The notes beneath the pieces are model-generated. The model did not search any database and was not told the DNA's origin. It saw nothing but the letters and a program-made list of their open reading frames with translations. This document shows, piece by piece, positions 28,350-36,666 of a stretch of DNA of 64,000 nucleotides; position 1 is the stretch's first letter, and each line of letters opens with the position of its first letter. This stretch comes from Pseudomonas fulva NBRC 16637 = DSM 17717 (lineage in GTDB: Bacteria; Pseudomonadota; Gammaproteobacteria; Pseudomonadales; Pseudomonadaceae), in assembly GCF_000730565.1 (NCBI RefSeq), contig NZ_BBIQ01000015.1, positions 51,070-115,069 on the forward strand, in the 5' to 3' direction. Made by a program: the position numbers and the translations under genes.

Positions 28350-29702
28350 TCAGAAGCCTTCGGTCTCGTACTGGATATCGAGCGCGTCTGCGCTGCTACG
28401 AGACAGGCGCTTGAGTTCAGCGGGGTGTTCGGTGTGCGGGAATGTCCACAGCAACTGGCCGAGGAATACTTCACGGGCATGGGCAGGAATCACATCGCCT
28501 GCCTTGAGCAGGATGTGCGTCACGCTGGGCGCCAGTGGGGTCTCAGCCAGCTCGACGCTACGCAGGGTGCCGGGTTTGGCGAAATAGACGCGAAAGAACG
28601 TGGCCGTCGTCTGCTCGGTGGTGCCCTCGGCGTGCCAGCCAAGCCTGTCCAGACGCTGTGCGAAGGCCTCGCGCAGAGGCGCATCGTCCTGGCTTGCGAA
28701 CAGCAGGTCCAGCCACAGCGAGAGCATGCTGTGCCCGTCAGCGACCGCCTCAACGCTATGGGAAATCAGGCTGCCGCCCACCCGTGGATTGACTTCGATC
28801 AGGTCCCAGTGCTCGCCGGTGAACCTGGCTTCGATGTGGTAGCAACCCCATTTCAGCGCCAGGCAGCCAAGCACTTCACTCAGCCATGCCAGGCCGGCTG
28901 CGATCTGCGCTTTATCGAGGCTGGCTGGCGGTGTGGTGCAGCTGTCTTCCAGCACCGTTTCGGCTGTCTCGGTGACTTCGTATTTTTCATGAATGGCCAC
29001 CACGTGGACCTGGCCATCGAGCAGTAAGGTCTCGAAGCTGAATTCTTTACCGGGGATGTAATCCTCGGCCATGAACTCAAGCCCCTCATTGAAGGCCGAG
29101 GCATACACGGTGTCGCTTGCTGAAGCCTCTCTCAAGGCTTCCAACGTGGCCCAACGGGTGTCCGGACGCATTGGGAAGGCGGCATAGGAAGCGATGCCAT
29201 GGATCGGCTTGATGAAGTAAGGCCGGCCATCCATCTGCAATGCCTGCAGGACCGATGCCGACAGAGCATGCGCCTGGACCTGTGAAAGCCCGGCTGCCGC
29301 CAGTTGGTTACGCACCCCGAGCTTGTTGCGCAGGGCAAGCGCTTGCTCAGGGCCAATGTCGTAGGTGCCAAGCGACAGGTTGGCCTGCGCCATCAGGTGC
29401 CGGTACCCCTCCCACACGCTGATGCAGCAGGTGACCTGTTCGCCTGCTTCATGCAGACGCTGGAGGGTTTGGGTAACCTCATCGCTGCGTAATTGGTGAG
29501 CGTCGCCGACATAGAGCCGGTCTGCCCAAGACTCGATTTGCTGCAAACGAGCCGGTACATGTTCAGGAAGCGGCAATGAAGAAAGCACGAAGCAGCGAAG
29601 CTGTCGACGATGCAGCTCTAACTTCAAGTCTTCCAGAAATGAAAAGCCGCAATGGCTCAGGATCAGCACACCAGGTCGCGTCGTCTTCATTGCCTGCACC
29701 AT
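28350..29702 (-). CDS. ATP-grasp ligase C
   Basis: A third ATP-grasp protein, 450 residues from ATG 29702. An alternative start is Met5 (29690), giving MKTTRPGVLILSH. Visible elements are LRNKLGVRNQL (124-134), ATP-binding lysine 165 in YFIKPIHG, AEDYIPGKEFSFETLL (212-227), and magnesium ligands Glu291, Glu303 and Asn305 in HIEARFTG and LIEVNPRVGG. It begins 3 bp after the stop of the diiron-oxidase gene, so translation is probably coupled. Its sequence is of the dipeptide-ligase type (BacD-like). With ligases A and B it could assemble a short peptide or modified amino acid without an NRPS. Confidence 0.82.
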   Translation of the reverse strand: MVQAMKTTRPGVLILSHCGFSFLEDLKLELHRRQLRCFVLSSLPLPEHVPARLQQIESWADRLYVGDAHQLRSDEVTQTLQRLHEAGEQVTCCISVWEGYRHLMAQANLSLGTYDIGPEQALALRNKLGVRNQLAAAGLSQVQAHALSASVLQALQMDGRPYFIKPIHGIASYAAFPMRPDTRWATLEALREASASDTVYASAFNEGLEFMAEDYIPGKEFSFETLLLDGQVHVVAIHEKYEVTETAETVLEDSCTTPPASLDKAQIAAGLAWLSEVLGCLALKWGCYHIEARFTGEHWDLIEVNPRVGGSLISHSVEAVADGHSMLSLWLDLLFASQDDAPLREAFAQRLDRLGWHAEGTTEQTTATFFRVYFAKPGTLRSVELAETPLAPSVTHILLKAGDVIPAHAREVFLGQLLWTFPHTEHPAELKRLSRSSADALDIQYETEGF

Positions 29703-29705
29703 GGC

Positions 29706-30458
29706 TTAGGCTACCTTGGCTTGCGGGCTGGCCAGCGTGTCCAGGTACAACTCGTTGAAGTACATGGCCAACACTTTCTGATGCTCGGCCAGGTAGCGCT
29801 TGAGCGCAGCGATGTCCTGCTCACCTTTGATCAAGAAGCGCAATGCCGCCCATACCTCGCCTGGATGGTCATCGTTGATGTCGGTGTGGGAGTGGGAGAT
29901 CTGACCCACGATCTTGGATTCGCCGACCGAACCCTTGAGCGCTTCGAGCTTGCGCGGCTCGAGCTTGACGTTGACGTATTCGACCAGGTACGAGTAGGCG
30001 ATGACGCCCAGGGGGCCTTCATGGTCGAGCAGGTAGGAGAAGAAGCCTGCCAGCAGCTTGGTGGACAGGTAGGGTTCGGTGGCAAGGAACTCTTCGCGGC
30101 TGACGCCTACACGCTGGAGATCCTGGATGAACAAGTCGTCATGCAGCATTTCTTCCTGTTCGTAGTGGGCCCAGATCTGCGCAGCTTCCGGGCTGACTTT
30201 CGCCACCTCGACCAAGGCCTTGGCCTCGGCAACGCGCAGCAGGCGGATACGCCACGCCGTCTCGATCAGGTGACGCTTGTAGTAGGCGCTGTTGACATCC
30301 TTGCCTTCCAGGTGCGCGGCTTGCGGCACCGTCTTGTACCACTGATCGACCTGTTCATCGATGATGCTGTCGATTTCCCCACGCAGGTTGACCGATGCAG
30401 CAGCATTGAGGAACGGAGTGCGATCGCCATAGCCCACATTCTTTACACGGTTCAGCAT
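29706..30458 (-). CDS. Heme-oxygenase-like diiron oxidase/oxygenase
   Basis: All-helical cytoplasmic protein of 250 residues in the iron-containing redox / heme-oxygenase-like family. Candidate metal ligands appear in helix motifs: Glu66 (HLIETAWR), Glu102-Glu103 and His106 (YEQEEMLHDDLF), Glu160 (SYLVEYVN), and a His/Asp-rich stretch (residues 189-198, HSHTDINDDH). Relatives include UndA, BesC and SznF, which carry out oxidative C-C or C-N chemistry on amino acids or fatty acids. The start ATG 30458 has AAGAGG at good spacing; the frame is open 22 codons more but without a better site. The next gene upstream encodes a ferredoxin, a likely electron donor. The reaction here is unknown. Confidence 0.82.
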   Translation of the reverse strand: MLNRVKNVGYGDRTPFLNAAASVNLRGEIDSIIDEQVDQWYKTVPQAAHLEGKDVNSAYYKRHLIETAWRIRLLRVAEAKALVEVAKVSPEAAQIWAHYEQEEMLHDDLFIQDLQRVGVSREEFLATEPYLSTKLLAGFFSYLLDHEGPLGVIAYSYLVEYVNVKLEPRKLEALKGSVGESKIVGQISHSHTDINDDHPGEVWAALRFLIKGEQDIAALKRYLAEHQKVLAMYFNELYLDTLASPQAKVA

Positions 30459-30527
30459 ATTCGAGCCTCTTCTTGGGTTCTGATACAAGACGCCACTCAT
30501 CATGAGTCGACGTGAACAACGCACTGC

Positions 30528-30824
30528 CTAGCCAATGACTTCAATGGCCAATTCACCTCTGATCAGGCACTGGCAGGCCAGACGGTAGTCCGCCCCGCTA
30601 TAGCCCAACAGTTCTATGAATGCTGTTTCCTCATCGTTGCGTGGATTCAACGCGTCCAGCCCTTGCTTGACTTTGATCAGGCACGCCCCGCACGCCCCGA
30701 CGCGGCAGCCGAGCGGGATGACATTCTTGCCACCGGCCTCCCATTCGATGTCTGTAAGGGGTGAGTTGGAGGGCAGTTCAAAGTCGACGCCGTGGGAAGA
30801 AACGGTCAGTTTGTGCAGCGCCAT
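30528..30824 (-). CDS. [2Fe-2S] plant-type ferredoxin
   Basis: Small cytoplasmic electron carrier of 98 residues. The cluster ligands follow the plant-type pattern: GCRVGACGACLI supplies three closely spaced cysteines (C-x4-C-x2-C) and RLACQC supplies the distal one. ATG 30824 (MALHKLTVSSHG) has GGCGAGG upstream; the open frame continues 22 codons further left without a family match. It lies 69 bp before the diiron-oxidase gene and is best read as its redox partner, since most heme-oxygenase-like diiron enzymes need external electrons. No ferredoxin reductase is encoded nearby, so a general cellular reductase would have to serve. Confidence 0.88.
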   Translation of the reverse strand: MALHKLTVSSHGVDFELPSNSPLTDIEWEAGGKNVIPLGCRVGACGACLIKVKQGLDALNPRNDEETAFIELLGYSGADYRLACQCLIRGELAIEVIG

Positions 30825-30917
30825 ACGTGCCTCGCCTAAGTTGAAGTTGCTGTGTCGCGCGCACGGCATCACGTTGCTGTGTCGAAACAATGAGCGCAGC
30901 TGTTGAATCGCAAGTAC

Positions 30918-32177
30918 TTATCGGTCGTTGAAGTTCAACCACAGCCAGTAGATCAAGGCGACGGCACTGATTGATGCGCCCAGCATGCACACGGCTACCC
31001 AACCCGCCTGGGCATAGGTGTAGGTCGCCGCGATGGCGCCGAGCCCGCTGCCCAGCGAGTAGAAGCACATGTAGGCGCCAACGAGCCTGCTTTGCGCATC
31101 CGGTCGTGCAGCGAAGATCAGGCTTTGGTTGGTGACGTGCACGGCCTGCACGGCGAAGTCGAGCATCACCACGCCCAGGACCATTGCCAGCAGCGAGCTA
31201 TGGACGAACGCCGTCGGAAGCCAGGAAAGGGTCAGCAAGACCAGCGCAATGCCTGTGGTGCGATTGGCCAGGCCACGGTCTGCCAGTCGCCCGGCCCTCG
31301 CCGCTGCGAGAGCCCCTGCTACCCCGGCAAGGCCAAAGAGCCCGATTTGGGTATGCGAAAGCGCAAGATCTGGTTCACTGAGCGGCAGGACCATGGATGT
31401 CCAGAGCACGCTGAAGGCAGCGAAGATAAGCAACGCAAAGACTCCGCGCACGCGCAGGGTACGTTCGCGCAGAAACAGCTGCAGCACCGAACGCAGCAGG
31501 GCAAAGTAGCCGCCGCTGACCGCAGCGCGGGGAGAGGCGGGCAGCGTGCGCCACAACACGAAGGCCATCCCCGCCATCAGCGCGGCCGACACGAAATACA
31601 CGCTGCGCCACCCGGCCAGATCGGCCATCGCGCCAGACACGAAACGTGCAAGCAGAATCCCCAGGACCACGCCGCTGGTCACAGTCCCCACGGTCTGGCC
31701 ACGTTGCTCGGGGCTTGCCAGTGCCGCAGCGTAGGCCACCACCACCTGCACCAGTACGGCCATCAACCCCACCAGGACCATGGCACCGAGCAGCACGACC
31801 CAGGCCTGCGCCAGCCCTACGGCGCAGAGGGCCAAGGCGCTGAGGAGCATTTGGCAGAGAATGAGCTTCTTCCGGTTGACCAAGTCGCCCAGCGGCACAA
31901 TGAACAGCAAACCGACCGCATAACCTGCCTGGGTGGCCGTGACGACGATCCCGATGGTGCTGGCAGGCACCGCCAAACTGCTGGCCATGGACTCGAGCAG
32001 CGGCTGGGCGAAGTACACATTCGCCACGGCCATTGCGCAGGTAATGGCAAAGAGGAAGGTTTGGGAAGGGCTGAGTGTGGTACTACGCGGTGTGTCGCAG
32101 CGCGCCGTGTCGTCACGGTTGGCAGACGCTTCGGCTGTCGCCGCCCGCTTGACCGGGCTATCTGGCCTGTACGGCAT
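30918..32177 (-). CDS. MFS transporter (drug/metabolite exporter type)
   Basis: Inner-membrane protein of 419 residues with 12 hydrophobic segments after a polar N-terminal tail of about 38 residues. The loop 2-3 signature is LGDLVNRKKLILCQ and the second half repeats the pattern with AGRLADRGLANR. It belongs to the AraJ/YnfM-like proton-driven exporters. It is the first gene of the leftward cluster (93 bp before the ferredoxin) and is divergent from an HxlR regulator across 139 bp. It may be the self-resistance or product exporter of the cluster. Alternatively MFS and HxlR form an independent pair that borders it, as such pairs are common. Confidence 0.85.
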   Translation of the reverse strand: MPYRPDSPVKRAATAEASANRDDTARCDTPRSTTLSPSQTFLFAITCAMAVANVYFAQPLLESMASSLAVPASTIGIVVTATQAGYAVGLLFIVPLGDLVNRKKLILCQMLLSALALCAVGLAQAWVVLLGAMVLVGLMAVLVQVVVAYAAALASPEQRGQTVGTVTSGVVLGILLARFVSGAMADLAGWRSVYFVSAALMAGMAFVLWRTLPASPRAAVSGGYFALLRSVLQLFLRERTLRVRGVFALLIFAAFSVLWTSMVLPLSEPDLALSHTQIGLFGLAGVAGALAAARAGRLADRGLANRTTGIALVLLTLSWLPTAFVHSSLLAMVLGVVMLDFAVQAVHVTNQSLIFAARPDAQSRLVGAYMCFYSLGSGLGAIAATYTYAQAGWVAVCMLGASISAVALIYWLWLNFNDR

Positions 32178-32316
32178 GCACTTCCATCCTTGGAATAGGT
32201 TTCAAAAGGAAACCACTTGTAGCGATTTTTAACAAATCAGGTTTTTAAATGCAACTACTGACCATGAACGTTTTCTCATATGGTTAGCGCTTTTCATCAT
32301 CTGCTCATGGACAAAC
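32178..32316. promoter_or_regulatory. Divergent promoter region between MFS exporter and HxlR regulator
   Basis: This 139-bp AT-rich stretch contains the only obvious promoter space for the leftward cluster. The sequence around 32222-32250 (GATTTTTAACAAATCAGG) and 32270-32290 is markedly richer in A/T than the flanks. An HxlR dimer would be expected to bind here. I could not pick out an unambiguous operator. Confidence 0.4.
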
Positions 32317-32772
32317 ATGGCCAAACAGGAACAGTTAGCGCGCAGTGAATGCCCAGTGGCGCGCACCCTAGAAGCGATTGGGGACCGATGGGTATTGATG
32401 ATCATCCGCGAAGCGTTCGACGACGTACGGCGGTTCAGTGATTTTCAGAAGCGCCTTGGTGTCGCCAAGAACATCCTCACCGTAAAGCTCAAGGCAATGG
32501 TCGAATTGGGCGTGTTCGAGGTCCGGCCTGCTTCCGATGGGAGTGCTTACAAGGAGTATGTGCTGACCGAAATGGGCCGGGCCGCCTTCCCCATCGTCAT
32601 CAGCATGCGCCAGTGGGGAGAGCGTTTTTTGTACGGTTCAGGTGAATGCCACTCGATCATGCTGGACAACATGACAGACCAGCCCCTTGAGACGATCACC
32701 GTTCGATCCCGTACAGGCCAGCAGTTGAGCCCGGAGGATTGTCACCGACGACTGATCACCCGAGGGGGTTGA
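32317..32772 (+). CDS. HxlR-family transcriptional regulator
   Basis: Cytoplasmic winged-helix DNA-binding protein of 151 residues. The HxlR core is visible: CPVARTLEAIGDRWVLMIIRE (residues 12-32, start of the wing-helix domain), RFSDFQKRLGVAKNILTVKL (recognition-helix region) and YVLTEMGRA. The N-terminal Cys of ECPVARTLE is the position that senses oxidants or electrophiles in some HxlR proteins. Divergent from the MFS gene, it is the prime candidate repressor of the leftward metabolite cluster. Confidence 0.87.
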   Translation: MAKQEQLARSECPVARTLEAIGDRWVLMIIREAFDDVRRFSDFQKRLGVAKNILTVKLKAMVELGVFEVRPASDGSAYKEYVLTEMGRAAFPIVISMRQWGERFLYGSGECHSIMLDNMTDQPLETITVRSRTGQQLSPEDCHRRLITRGG

Positions 32773-32903
32773 GGCAAACGCCCCTGCATGCTCATGACGT
32801 TTTTCAATCACCTTGATGCCGTTTCCTGCATTGCCGGACGGCGCCGGGTGGTCGATGCTTGCAGGACCGTCGCCAGTGTTTTCCTCCACCTGCAGAGGCC
32901 ACC

Positions 32904-33341
32904 ATGAAAAACGTCGAACAAATCCTCAAGAGCAAGTCCGAACACCAGACCGTGTACACCATCGGTCCGGACGACTCAGTGCTCGACGCCCTCAGACTGT
33001 TGGCCGAGATGAACATCGGCGCGTTGCCTGTCGTTGAAGGCAACGAGGTGGTAGGTATCGTCAGTGAGCGCGATTATGCGCGCAAGCTGGTGCTCAAGGG
33101 ACGCTCGTCGGCCGCCACGCCGGTGCGCGACATCATGAGCGCACCGGTGGTTACCGTGGAGCCGAAGCACAACCTTGAATACTGCATGAACCTGATGACC
33201 AATCGACATTTGCGCCATCTGCCGGTGGTGAGCAACGGTGAGCTGTTGGGGCTGTTGTCGATTGGCGACCTGGTCAAGGAGACCATCGCGGAGCAGGCAG
33301 GGTTGATCTTGCAGCTCGAGCAGTACATCCGCGGCGAGTGA
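32904..33341 (+). CDS. Two-CBS-domain protein
   Basis: Cytoplasmic protein of 145 residues made of a tandem CBS pair (about residues 8-63 and 74-130). The repeats show VYTIGPDDSVLDALRLLAE and IMSAPVVTVEPKHNLEYCMN, each followed by a GVVSERD-like turn (GIVSERDYAR; GLLSIGDLV). CBS pairs bind adenosine nucleotides and regulate partners; stand-alone forms like this have no assigned reaction. The start ATG 32904 has GCAGAGG upstream. It is separated from the HxlR gene by 131 bp and appears to be monocistronic. Confidence 0.88.
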   Translation: MKNVEQILKSKSEHQTVYTIGPDDSVLDALRLLAEMNIGALPVVEGNEVVGIVSERDYARKLVLKGRSSAATPVRDIMSAPVVTVEPKHNLEYCMNLMTNRHLRHLPVVSNGELLGLLSIGDLVKETIAEQAGLILQLEQYIRGE

Positions 33342-33485
33342 GGCATTTCAGGGCTCGGCCACCTGCATGCGCTACAGGTAAGACTGGCCGTCAGCCGGTT
33401 CCGGAACTGTCTATACCTTGAATGGCAGTATCGACGCGTTGACCGGAACGGCTCACGGCCCCTCACGCTTCACGCTGCAGGTAAC

Positions 33486-33728
33486 TTATTTCTTGGCCGG
33501 ATGCAGCGCTTCGTTCAACTGATCGGCCATGGGAACCCAGTCGGCATCGGCGGCGTAGCTTTCCTTGAGAAAGGCACGCTGGCCCTCACTCCAGAACGGT
33601 GCATCGACCAATTTCACATCATCATCGAGTGGCGAATGGGTGGTGATGAAGCGCTCGATCTCGACCGGGTCGTCGTCCAGTCCAAGCTGCTTGAACAATT
33701 CGGAAAAGTGGTGAGTCGGTTTGTCCAT
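33486..33728 (-). CDS. DUF2789 family small protein
   Basis: Protein of 80 residues, function unknown. The sequence starts MDKPTHHFSELFKQLGLDDD and has the conserved PFWSEGQRAFLKESYAADADW segment of this family, which is common in pseudomonads. The start has a near-perfect GGAGGA site. It is acidic and probably cytoplasmic. Neighbouring genes give no hint of role. Confidence 0.82.
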   Translation of the reverse strand: MDKPTHHFSELFKQLGLDDDPVEIERFITTHSPLDDDVKLVDAPFWSEGQRAFLKESYAADADWVPMADQLNEALHPAKK

Positions 33729-33811
33729 GATTCCTCCGCAGTGCCGGCATGCGCTTTGGTGTAAGCGCCAGTCCTGTTTGAGAGCTTGCGCTCAAGGGTG
33801 GGCATCAGCGC

Positions 33812-33845
33812 CCTAGGCAGGACGACCGCAATCATCCTGCCTGGG
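33812..33845. repeat. Inverted repeat between DUF2789 and LysE genes
   Basis: Arms of 11 bases (33812-33822, 33835-33845) pair with one mismatch across a 12-base loop, about 100 bp past the LysE-type stop codon. No T-run follows in either direction. Apart from this the 214 bp between the two genes show nothing recognisable. Confidence 0.3.
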
Positions 33846-33942
33846 AATAGACAGCGCGCCACAGCAGAAGACTCGATAAATCACCGTAATGCCTTGAGCA
33901 GAAAGCTCTGAGCCAGAAGGCGCAGCCACCTCTGCCCTGGAT

Positions 33943-34575
33943 TTACAGCGGCGCGCGGCGCAAGGTGGCCAGGAACGTGGCCGCACCGATGAACAGCCCG
34001 GCAAAGGTACGGTTGAGGCGCTTTTGCTGCTTGGGTGTGCGCAGCACCCTAAGCACGCGTGCTGCAAGCCCCGTATAACCCGCCATCACCAGCAGATCGA
34101 CGGCAACCATGGTAGCGGCGATGGCGATGTACTGTGGTAACAAAGGCGCATGAGGATTGATGAACTGCGGCAGCACCGCCAGCATGAACACCAGGGCCTT
34201 GGGGTTGCTGACGTTCACAAGAAAACCCCGGAACACCAGGCTCAGCGGTTTGCCGATGGGTCGTATACCGGATTCATCGCTCATGTCCATGGGCAGGGCG
34301 CGCCATTGCTTATAGGCCAGGTACACCAGGTAGGCGACGCCGAACCATTTGATCACATGGAATGCGGTGGCCGAAGCAGCCAGGATGGCCCCGACGCCTG
34401 CCGCAATGATGGCGATCTGCATCACCAGGCCGATCTGCAAGCCCAGCGCATTCCAGTAGCCGCGCCAGAACCCATATTGCAGCCCACTAGACATCGAGGC
34501 GATAGCGCCCGCACCCGGAGACAGGCTGATAACCCAGCAGGCGGCAAAAAAGCCCAACCACACTTCCATCGACAT
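33943..34575 (-). CDS. LysE/RhtB-family amino-acid exporter
   Basis: Inner-membrane exporter of 210 residues with about six hydrophobic segments. The family N-terminal SPGAGAIASMSSGLQYG corresponds to the usual SPGP motif with an alanine-rich variant, and NVSNPKALVFMLAVLPQF is the second conserved block. Family members export homoserine, threonine, lysine or related amino acids; the substrate here is unknown. Start ATG 34575 has GAGG at good spacing; Met3 is a possible alternative. Confidence 0.86.
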   Translation of the reverse strand: MSMEVWLGFFAACWVISLSPGAGAIASMSSGLQYGFWRGYWNALGLQIGLVMQIAIIAAGVGAILAASATAFHVIKWFGVAYLVYLAYKQWRALPMDMSDESGIRPIGKPLSLVFRGFLVNVSNPKALVFMLAVLPQFINPHAPLLPQYIAIAATMVAVDLLVMAGYTGLAARVLRVLRTPKQQKRLNRTFAGLFIGAATFLATLRRAPL

Positions 34576-34705
34576 CCCACACCTCGCTCATGCACATGTT
34601 TCAAAGCATTAAGCTAAGGTGCCGATGAAAAAATGACCAGCGCAATTTGAGCGATTTTGCAGCGCTGCTTGCGAAGGGTCGGTAGCAGCGCTCGCAAAAA
34701 GCGCG

Positions 34706-36616
34706 TCAGCTGAGCGCTTCGAGTTCGGCCTGCATGGTTTCGAGCGTTTCCAGTGCCTGCATCCAAGCGTCTTCGAGGTCGCCTTCACGCTGCTTGAGCG
34801 CGGTTTGCCGGGCCAGCAATTCACGCAGCTCGTCCTTGCGGGCGGCTTCGTAAAGACCACCATCACCCAACGCAGTCTCGATCTCGGCCAACTGCGCATG
34901 CACCTGGTTGAGTTCAGCTTCAAGCTTGTCAGCGGTCTTCTTGTGCGGCGCCAGTTGTTGGCGCAATGCTGCCGCAGCCTGGCGCATGGCCTTCTTGTCG
35001 GTCTTGTCGGGGTTGGTTACCGCGCTACTGACCGGCGCGTTGCGCTGGCGATATTCCACGAGCCAGCGGCTATAGTCATCGAGGTCCCCGTCGAAGGGCT
35101 CGACCTTACCGTCGGCGACCAGCAAGAAGTCATCGGTTGTGCTTTTGAGCAGATGCCGGTCGTGGGACACCACCACCACTGCACCTGCAAACTCCTGCAA
35201 TGCCATGGTCAGGGCCAGGCGCATTTCCAGGTCCAGGTGGTTGGTGGGTTCGTCGAGCAGCAGCAGGTTTGGCCGCTCCCAGGCGATAAGCGACAGCGCA
35301 AGCCGTGCCTTTTCGCCACCCGAGAAGTTCACGACCGGCTCGTCTACGCGATCGCCATGAAAATCGAAACCACCGAGGAAGTCGCGCAGCGTCTGCTCGC
35401 GCTCGGTTGGGGCAATGCGCTGCAGGTGCAGCAAGGGGCTGGCCTTGTCGTCCAACGAGTCGAGCTGATGCTGGGCAAAATAGCCGACGGCGAGGTTTTC
35501 ACCCCGCACCAGGCGCCCGGACAATGGCTCAAGCTCACCGGCAAGGTTCTTGATCAAGGTGGACTTGCCGGCGCCGTTGGGGCCTAGCAGGCCGATGCGT
35601 GCACCCGGCACCAGCTGCAGCTTGACCTTCTCGAGAATGGCCTTGTCGCCGTAACCCAACCGCCCTTCGGACAGGCTCAACAAGGGGCTGGAGATTTTCT
35701 GCGACTCGCGGAACACGAAATCGAACGGCGAATCCACGTGAGCGGCCGACAGCTCCTCCATGCGCTCCAGGGCCTTTATGCGGCTCTGTGCCTGACGCGC
35801 CTTGGTGGCCTGGGCCTTGAAGCGCGCAATGTATTTTTCCATGTGCGCACGCTGCGCCTGCTGCTTCTCGTATGCTTGCTGCTGTTGTGCCAGGCGTTCG
35901 GCACGGGTGCGTTCGAATGCACTGTAGCCGCCCTTGTACAGGTTCAGCTTGCGCTGTTCGACATGCAGCACGTGATCGACCACGGCATCGAGAAAATCCC
36001 TGTCGTGGGAGATCAGCAACAGCGTGCCCGGGTAGCCCTTGAGCCAGTCTTCCAGCCAGAGGATGGCGTCCAGGTCCAAGTGGTTGGTCGGTTCGTCGAG
36101 CAATAACAGATCGGAGGGGCACATCAATGCCTGGGCCAGGTTCAGGCGCATCCGCCATCCACCGGAGAAGTCGCCGACGCGGCGGTCCATCTGCTCGTTG
36201 GTAAAGCCTAGCCCCGCCAGCAGCTTGCGCGCTCGCGCATCGGCGGTATAACCGTCCGCACTGTCCAACTCACTGTGCAGCCGGGCCAGTGCCGTACCGT
36301 CATGGGCCTGCTCGGCCTCTGCCAACGCAGCCTGCACCCTGCGCAATCGCACATCGCCGTCGAGCACATAGTCCACGGCCACCCGGTCGAGGGTATCGAC
36401 CTCCTGGCGCATGTGCGCGATCCGCCAGTCTGCCGGCAGGTGGCAATCACCGCCATCGGGCGACAACTCACCGCGCAGCAAAGCGAACAAGCTGGATTTG
36501 CCGGCACCGTTGGCACCGATGAGGCCGGCCTTGTGACCGGTGTGCAGGGTCATCTCGGCGCCATCTAGCAAGCGCTGCGGACCACGCTGTAAAGTGAGGT
36601 TGGATAGTCTGATCAT
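34706..36616 (-). CDS. yheS: ABC-F family ATPase (YheS-like)
   Basis: Cytoplasmic protein of 636 residues with two ABC cassettes and no membrane segments. Walker A motifs are GANGAGKSSLFALL and GPNGAGKSTLIKNL; signatures are FSGGWRMRLNLAQAL and FSGGEKARLALSL; both Walker B boxes read LLLDEPTNHLDL. A charged linker sits between the cassettes and a coiled-coil tail follows (about 545-636). ABC-F proteins act on ribosomes; this sequence closely follows E. coli YheS. The start is MIRLSNLTLQRG at 36616; the longer open frame to the right is non-homologous. Confidence 0.9.
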   Translation of the reverse strand: MIRLSNLTLQRGPQRLLDGAEMTLHTGHKAGLIGANGAGKSSLFALLRGELSPDGGDCHLPADWRIAHMRQEVDTLDRVAVDYVLDGDVRLRRVQAALAEAEQAHDGTALARLHSELDSADGYTADARARKLLAGLGFTNEQMDRRVGDFSGGWRMRLNLAQALMCPSDLLLLDEPTNHLDLDAILWLEDWLKGYPGTLLLISHDRDFLDAVVDHVLHVEQRKLNLYKGGYSAFERTRAERLAQQQQAYEKQQAQRAHMEKYIARFKAQATKARQAQSRIKALERMEELSAAHVDSPFDFVFRESQKISSPLLSLSEGRLGYGDKAILEKVKLQLVPGARIGLLGPNGAGKSTLIKNLAGELEPLSGRLVRGENLAVGYFAQHQLDSLDDKASPLLHLQRIAPTEREQTLRDFLGGFDFHGDRVDEPVVNFSGGEKARLALSLIAWERPNLLLLDEPTNHLDLEMRLALTMALQEFAGAVVVVSHDRHLLKSTTDDFLLVADGKVEPFDGDLDDYSRWLVEYRQRNAPVSSAVTNPDKTDKKAMRQAAAALRQQLAPHKKTADKLEAELNQVHAQLAEIETALGDGGLYEAARKDELRELLARQTALKQREGDLEDAWMQALETLETMQAELEALS

Positions 36617-36666
36617 GATGGTCGCGGAGTCTACCAGCTTCCTCGGCCCATAGCGCGAGTGGAACC

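Noticed and set aside
26959..28480. Apparent long overlaps between the ATP-grasp genes, suggesting frameshifts or fusions
   Set aside because: The upstream extensions (26959-27096 and 28322-28480) have no family similarity; with the internal starts at 26958 and 28321 the genes are separate and complete.
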